A stretch of 64,000 nt of DNA from Ceratorhiza oryzae-sativae (taxonomy: Eukaryota; Basidiomycota; Agaricomycetes; Cantharellales; Ceratobasidiaceae), in the NCBI GenBank assembly GCA_030998015.1, contig JARWMV010000036.1, positions 91,080-155,079 on the forward strand, read 5' to 3'. The notes under the pieces were generated by a model. The model had not been told where the DNA came from, made no database searches, and saw only the letters and a list, made by a program, of their open reading frames with translations. Position numbers and translations under genes: made by a program. Each line of letters begins with the position of its first letter. Position 1 is the stretch's first letter. This document shows positions 57,960-64,000 of this stretch, one piece after another.

Positions 57960-59691
57960 ATGTGGCAGAGTGAACAAAACCCTGCCTACTTGGACCCTGA
58001 ATTGACAGGTCACCAACCCTCAGTCACGCGACCAACTGGACTTGCTGTGACCCATGCTCCATCATGCACAAGCACCAAAAGATGCAGGCTAAGATACCAC
58101 AATCGAACTTGCCGTTCGATGCTGGTACGTTTAGGGGGCTGGCTATGAACTTGGACAGGTTGGAGCCCACTGTGAGTCACCATCCCCCTGCACAAAGTGC
58201 AGGATCCGAGAGTCGAAGGAAGGCTGCATGTGAAATGTTGAGGAAAGCGACCTACAACATGGAGCAGCATATACTCAGCAGCGTTTCGAAGGCGATTGAG
58301 AGCAAGGGTGAGTCCTCAATGAAACAGCTTGATTCAGCTTGACCAACCCTTTCACAGCAGTTGTGCTCCCATTTTGAATGTGGGACCTTGAATCCCCAGA
58401 GATCTGGTGAAAAATGAAATTGAGCTCTGAGGTTGGTTGCTTGGACAAGCTTGTTGGCCATCCCCCCACACACCTGAAAGCATCAATGGTTCAAGATTAA
58501 TAGTGGATCTCGAAGGGGTGTGTGTGCTGTGGTACTTCCCTGGGCTGATTGGTACTGGTCTTAGGGTAAGGCCAGTGAAATTATTTATCCCCCCCATGTT
58601 TAAGTGCTAATGGAAAGACCAGTTCAGCAAGAGCTTTTGAAGGCGATTGCAGCCCTAGCCACAGTCTATAGGCCACTCCTGGATGAGGAGATTTGAGATA
58701 GGCAAGCTCAGCTTGGCATGGTTGCAAACAAAAAGGTGGAACCTGTTTCTTTGAATCAAATACTGACTAGAAGTCAAACTAAAGCTACGGTCGGATCCAC
58801 CAGTTGCCAGTCGACGCGCAGAGCAAGGGTGGTGAATCGGAGATCCTCAATTGTGGATTTGATGAAGAGGAAGAGGGTGAAGACTTGAGCAAGGACCCAG
58901 CAGCTGCGCTCAGCCCATGGCAGGAGGGAAGTGGTGATACACAACCAATGCTGTATGTCGACACCAAAGACGAAATCGCCCTTGAGGATAGCAGCTCCAG
59001 AGCTGCAGCACTCCCACAGGGGCCTGTGCTGACTATCAAGGGTCAAGTATTCAACGCAGCGGGGCTCATGTTGACTTTGTGTCCTTTTGCGTACTATTTC
59101 AGTCCAGGCTGGTTCCAAACTGGCATGCACTTTGTGAGTGATGGCAGTGTGTGAATGAACAGTTGACTTATCAAGAAAAAGAAACAGCCTATTGCGATGT
59201 TGTCCCACTTTAGGGATGCTCTTGCACCCGAATCATGTCAACAGAACATCCACTTCTTGGAGGCAAAGCACCTGTATGACAGGCAAATGGGATACCTTAC
59301 AGATATAATCCGTGCGCAGTTAGGGCAGCTGATGCAAGATGTTCAAGCACGCATGTCAAAGGTGGTCAGTCCAACTAGTGTTGCTGTCCAGAACGGCTGG
59401 ACCAGCACGTTGCTGTGCTTTGGTGTAGCTGTCAATTGCATGAGCAAGCTTCACCAAGATACCAAGGGCATCAGGGCTGGGATGGATATCATCAGTCTTA
59501 TTGGAATGTTCACAAAAGGTGGTGAGCTATGTCTCCCTGATGTGGACTTGGAGGTGGAGTGGACGCCAGGCTGCGTCAGAGCATTTGATGGCTACGACCT
59601 CAGGCACTATGTGAAGCCCTGGAAAGGTGGTATGAGAGTTGTGCTGATCTCGTTCTGCTGGAGCTCCACATGGTCAGGACTTGTTATGGAT
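57960..59691 (+). pseudogene. TET/JBP-like 2-oxoglutarate/Fe(II) dioxygenase, 3'-truncated
   Basis: This is a predicted nucleic-acid base oxygenase of the TET/JBP superfamily, which hydroxylates 5-methylcytosine or thymine. N-terminal exons (from about 58064, with intron-like gaps near 58300 and 58690) encode basic and acidic segments of unknown fold. The catalytic core lies in one frame, 59197-59691. An N-x(4)-H-x-D motif reads NCMSKLHQD, with HQD at 59452-59460. GGELCLPDVDLEVEWTPG is the strand-turn typical of the family. The distal iron ligand is the His in LRHYV (59605-59607), and the 2-oxoglutarate Arg is in GGMRVV (about 59635). All four key residues are present. The frame runs into an LTR at 59692, so the C-terminus is lost. 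In mushrooms such genes are multicopy and associate with transposons. Upstream exon joins are not proved. Confidence 0.7.
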
Positions 59692-60983
59692 CACTAACAT
59701 TTTCTATTATTTTAGTCTGCTCTGCCAACCTCAAGCGATGCCTCTGTAATTAAATTGTGAAATACTTGAATTTGTATGCACTCTGAATTGTACTATTTTC
59801 TGTTCCATTAAATAGTACAAAATTCCCGCTCTCCAACTCATATTTTATTAAGATTTTACGATAAGATCTCAGAGAGATACAGAGGTTGTGATATTTCCTC
59901 TTATCAGGAGATATTGATTACAACATCGCACCGCTCATATCTCGGCAACCGCTTACGCTATCAAAGCGATCTTATGCTCTATCGATAGCTAATCTTCGGC
60001 AGTATCTGCTGCCCGAAGATCGTCGCGATCCACCGGATCCTCACGCCGGAATGGCCCAAAGATCATTAGAATCTTACTGGACCATCAATCAAGATCTAAT
60101 GACTCCAGTGAGTCAGGAGAGCTTCCCAAATTGATCCAGAAGCTTCTCTGACTCACTTTATGACTCACTGAGATGTAGCCTCTGTTCATTACATGTATAT
60201 ACTATGATAATATGATCTACAAGCCAATAGCAGGTCTCAGATGCATCAATGCCTTTGATCCACACCCTGTCTTTACTCTTTTATCCTATACTGGGCTAGG
60301 GTGTACCCCAAGTATAGCAGTACCCTCTTTTGATGATTGCACTGGCATGCATGTATCTATTTGGCTCTGGAATACCCTCCTCAGGGTATAAAAGGACCTC
60401 CTCTGAGGCCCTTCCAGAACCATTCCCTCCTCTACTCAACCCAGACTGGTTATTGGTTTCTTTTCTCTTTCTATTTCTCTTGTCTGTGTGTGATTTCTTA
60501 TATAACTAGTACTGAGGAATAAAGTACCATATTAGTTTATACTGTCTGAGTCATTGTATCTTATATACAGAGATATAAGGATACAATATTGCCTGATTGA
60601 GCATGACATTAAGTACCAGCTATTAGAGGAAATCTAAGTACCTGTAGCTGAGGAAGTACATGCATTAGGCAGCCCACCATCTATCCTATAAGCTATCACT
60701 TAAGTCTAGTATTAAGATTAGTATCAGTTAGTCCAAGCGACTAGGGCTGAACTACATTTAAGATATCTAAGGGAACCTGACCATAGTAGTCTTGCTCTTT
60801 ATACCTATAAATTAGTCAGTTTACACTGTGAAAGATTTACTACCTTGAGTGTTACTTGATTGCATTGCAACTACTTTGAGCCTTCTTACTCTAGTCTAAG
60901 AAGTATTGAGTACAATTAGTGTATACTAACATATCTACATTTTCTTAAGCTCTAGATATTCAAGTGTACCCTGACCCGTAACA
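59692..60983 (+). mobile_element. LTR copy 2, plus orientation (left arm of palindrome)
   Basis: It starts TGTTATGGATC and ends CCCGTAACA, and is collinear with the solo LTR at 14991-16291. Differences from copy 1 are mainly CpG transitions (for example TTGCGATA to TTGTGATA, GAGCGTGA to GAGCATGA, CACGCATT to CATGCATT). Left flank is GGACT. No matching 5-bp repeat is found at its right end, which abuts the inverted copy. Confidence 0.92.
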
Positions 60984-60984
60984 A

Positions 60985-62279
60985 GGTCAGGGTACACTAG
61001 GATATCTAGAGCTTAAGGAAAGTAGATATGTTAGTATACACTAATTGTACTCAATACTTCTTAGACTAGAGTAAGAAGGCTCAAAGTAGTTGCAATGCAA
61101 TCAAGTAACACTCAAGGTAGTCTTAATCTTTCACAGTGTAAACTGACTAATTTATAGGTATAAAGAGCAAGACTACTATGGTCAGGTTCCCTTAGATATC
61201 TTAAATGTAGTTCAGCCCTAGTCGCTTGGACTAACTGATACTAATCTTAATACTAGACTTAAGTGATAGCTTATAGGATAGATGGTGGGCTGCCTAATGC
61301 ATGTACTTCCTCAGCTACAGGTACTTAGATTTCCTCTAATAGCTGGTACTTAATGTCACGCTCAATCAGGCAATATTGTATCCTTATATATCTCTGTATA
61401 TAAGATACAATGAATCAGACAGTATATAACTAATATGGTACTTTATTCCTCAGTACTAGTTATATAAGAAATCACACACAGACAAGAGAAATAGAAAGAG
61501 AAAAGAAACCAATAACCAGTCTGGGTTGAGTGAGGAGGAGGTGGTCTGGAAGGGCCTCAGAGGAGGTCCTTTTATACCCTGAGGAGGGCATTCCAGAGCC
61601 AAATAGATACATGCATGCCAGTGCAATCATCAAAAGAGGGTACTGCTATACTTGGGGTACACCCTAGCCCAGTATAGGATAAAAGAGTAAAGACAGGGTG
61701 TGGATCAAAGGCATTGATGCATCTGAGACCTGCTATTGGCTTGTAGATCATATTATCATAGTATATACATGTAATGAACAGAGGCTACATCTCAGTGAGT
61801 CATAAAGTGAGTCAGAGAAGCTTCTGGATCAATTTGGGAAGCTCTCCTGACTCACTGGAGTCATTAGATCTTGATTGATGGTCCAGTAAGATTCTAATGA
61901 TCTTCGGGCCATTCCGGCGCGAGGATCTGGTGGATCGCGACGATCTTCGGGCAGCAGATACCCGAAGATTAGCTATCGATAGAGCACAAGATCGCTTTGA
62001 TAGCGTAAGCGGTTGCCGAGATATGAGCGGTGCGATGTTGTAATCAATATCTCCTGATAAGAGGAAATATCGCAACCTCTGTATCTCTCTGAGATCTTAT
62101 TGTAAAAACTTAATAAAATATGCGTTGGAGAGCGGGAAATTTGTACTATTTAATGGAATGGAAAATAGTACAATTCAGAGTGCATACAAATTCAAGTATT
62201 TCACAAATTAATTACAGAGGCATCGCTTGAGGTTGGCAGAGCAGACTAAAATAATAGAAAATGTTAGTGATCCATAACA
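60985..62279 (-). mobile_element. LTR copy 3, inverted (right arm of palindrome)
   Basis: This is the same LTR in reverse, starting GGTCAGGGTACAC and ending at CATAACA 62279. Its own terminal TGTTACG is missing at the junction, so the two LTRs meet tail-to-tail as GTGTACCCTGACC, eight bases, GGTCAGGGTACAC. Together they form a ~2.6-kb near-palindrome. The outer flanks (GGACT left, GTGGA right) are not duplicates, so this is not a simple single insertion. Confidence 0.9.
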
Positions 62280-63997
62280 GTGGACAACTGAGGCAGCTGG
62301 TTGCTCATGATCATTAATTCCACTATCCCCAGTAGTATCAACCTGGTCTTCACCTGTTACAGGGGCTTGTGGACTAGAACTGAGAGCTGCATGGAGAACT
62401 GCTGGCACAACCTGACCTTGCTTGGGCTCAGAAGGCAAGGAAGCAGGAACGAGGGTTTCATTTTGCAGATCACCAAGAATAATAGTGTCCCCCAATGGAA
62501 CAGGCCCAGAAGCAATAGTAGGGCTCAGTGTCAAATCCAGGCAAGAGGGAGCCACAGAATCAAACAAGAGGGAAGTGCCCTGATCAACAATTGGCAGTAA
62601 TGCCTGATTGCGATTGACAACATGGTCAGCACTTGATATGTCATCATGTGAGAGCAGTCTGTCCTCTGGGGTTCTCTTGCACTCAAGTGCAGGAGTTGGA
62701 TGTTGAACCCCAAACAATGTTGTGAGGGTGAAAGAAGCGACTGCGGGATTGGCATCTGCAAGCAGGGAGGGAGCCTGAGCAAGTGAGGGACATGGGATGG
62801 CAGCAGATGTGAAGCAGCTTGGCGAATTTGGGGCTGCTCAGGGTGCAATGGGCGATTTCTCGGGTGCTGACCGCGTGTCTAGAATCTGGTTGGGAGCTGC
62901 AGTAGAAGCTGGCTTAGGATGAATCACCGCAATTAAGGTATCTTTGGGAGCACCATCAGACACAAGAGCTGCCTGTGCCTCTGTGGGGGTTGTTCTGCCA
63001 AGAGCTGTAGTTCCATGCCCAGGAGCTACTTTTGTAGTGAGTGGATTCAATGAACAAGAACAACTAAACTCACCAGAATCTTTCACGTCATTTCTATCAC
63101 TCCTGTTTGACTTTCCATGGGCATTGACGGGTTTGCTGAACCACTGTTCTACAGGCAATGCCAGCTCCTGTTTTTTGATCTCTATCTCCATTCCAGATTT
63201 GTCCTTGAACTTCTTCTTGACAGCAGGTGCCTCAATATGTGAGTCGATCAACTTGGGAGGTGGGGTATCATTGGTCTGCAATGCAAGTGATGCCAGAGCA
63301 GGTTTGGGCCTGGTTGGGGGATCAAGTTTCAGCTGAGATAGCATTGGAAAAGAGGCAAGAGTGCCACTTGAACCAGAAGTGTCAATATTGGGGGCTGCCA
63401 AGGGCACAACCCTGGGCTCTGAAGGTGACATAGGGCAAGCGACAGAGAGAGCCGAAGAATTGTTCAGGGCAGGCAAGGGGGCGGATTTGGAATCAGAATG
63501 AGGCCAAGGAACTGCTTAATCATTAGTCTAAATGAACAATATCAATCACTATGCCAAGGCGACTTGCCTTGCCTCTCGATATCTACCACATTAGTCTCAT
63601 CGAGCTGGCTGGCCTGGATATTTGGGTCGTTTGTCGGCTGCTTGCCATCCATATCTTCAACCTCGCCAACATTTAGTGGAGCTACCATTACAGCCACTCC
63701 CTTGGACACCGGCGTGGTAATCGCAACTTCTTTTTGAACCGGGTGTTCGGTTTCCTTCTCGTCACCCGGCGCCCCTCCGAACCGTGGAGCGTCCGCGCCG
63801 CCCTGAATTGCAGAATCAACCTCCCCTCCCGAACTAAGTATTATTTCAACACCTTGAGCGCTCACAGACTCGGACAGCTGTGCCACCGCTTTCGGAGAGG
63901 GAGGACCCATGAAAGTTCTATCCAGAACCGAAGTAGGCTCGACCACAGGAGCACCGGTGACTGTAGCGGCCGCCGTCGGGACGACCTGGACCTGCAC
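62280..63997 (-). pseudogene. Pro/Ser/Ala-rich protein gene, truncated by LTR and at window edge
   Basis: Reading leftward from the window edge: 63997-63542 encodes a Val/Pro-rich acidic segment, then an intron-like gap. 63476-62280 is one frame interrupted only by a TGA at 62838-62840, probably a single nonsense change. The product is low-complexity apart from a charged block (KKKFKDKSGMEIEIKKQELA, then PVEQWFSKPVNAHGKSNR). The frame runs straight into the inverted LTR at 62279, so its C-terminus is lost. No domain is recognised. Confidence 0.5.
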
Positions 63998-64000
63998 TTG

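Noticed and set aside
60984..61000. Target duplication for each LTR of the palindrome
   Set aside because: The bases at the outer flanks (GGACT, GTGGA) and at the junction do not match in any pairing.

Overview
This is a transposon-rich stretch of a filamentous basidiomycete genome. Coding exons are split by many 45-60 nt GT-AG introns. It carries Agaricomycete-type multicopy gene families, Ty3/gypsy elements and a TET/JBP-like dioxygenase. The family mix suggests an Agaricomycete, perhaps a Rhizoctonia/Ceratobasidium relative, but this is inference and was not tested by a search.

Layout. 1-1942 is the 3' end of a PDR-type ABC transporter (twelve exons placed, + strand). 3296-4811 is a complete six-exon SRPK-type kinase. 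4.8-8.2 kb is gene-poor and holds an 87-bp tandem repeat. 8.2-25.75 kb is a nested retrotransposon stack. The outer, decayed Ty3/gypsy element (pre-gag, gag, pol; + strand) is split inside gag by a second LTR element at 10450-22235 with a perfect 5-bp target duplication (TAGTG). The inner element is a chromovirus on the minus strand, and its pol is itself split by a solo LTR (14991-16291, target duplication CTTTG). Between pol and the 3' LTR the inner element carries about 3.6 kb of unusual cargo: a sense ORF, an antisense spliced Cys-rich gene, and a geminivirus-like (CRESS) Rep relic.

25.9-27.1 kb is a 230-bp satellite-like array and 28.4-29.2 kb is a LINE-like RNase H tail. From 29.4 to 59.7 kb there is a striking set of chromatin or DNA-modification type genes mixed with repeats: a sirtuin with a novel C-terminal extension (minus), an unknown multi-exon gene, a multicopy Agaricomycete mobile-type gene, a SNF2-family ATPase (minus), an unknown gene, a second decayed sirtuin-plus-extension paralogue (minus), a kinesin-5 fragment, an 11-copy GC-rich 113-bp array, and a TET/JBP-like 2-oxoglutarate dioxygenase (+). 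The last is cut off by a 2.6-kb palindrome made of two tail-to-tail LTRs (59692-62279). The window ends in a Pro/Ser/Ala-rich gene, also truncated by that LTR pair.

Relations. Differences between LTR copies are mostly CpG to TpG/CpA, and most nonsense codons in the elements are TGA in place of probable TGG. This fits cytosine methylation and deamination of repeats. A TET/JBP enzyme, a SNF2 ATPase and sirtuin paralogues in the same repeat-rich neighbourhood make the region a candidate for a mobile or fast-evolving epigenetic gene cluster.
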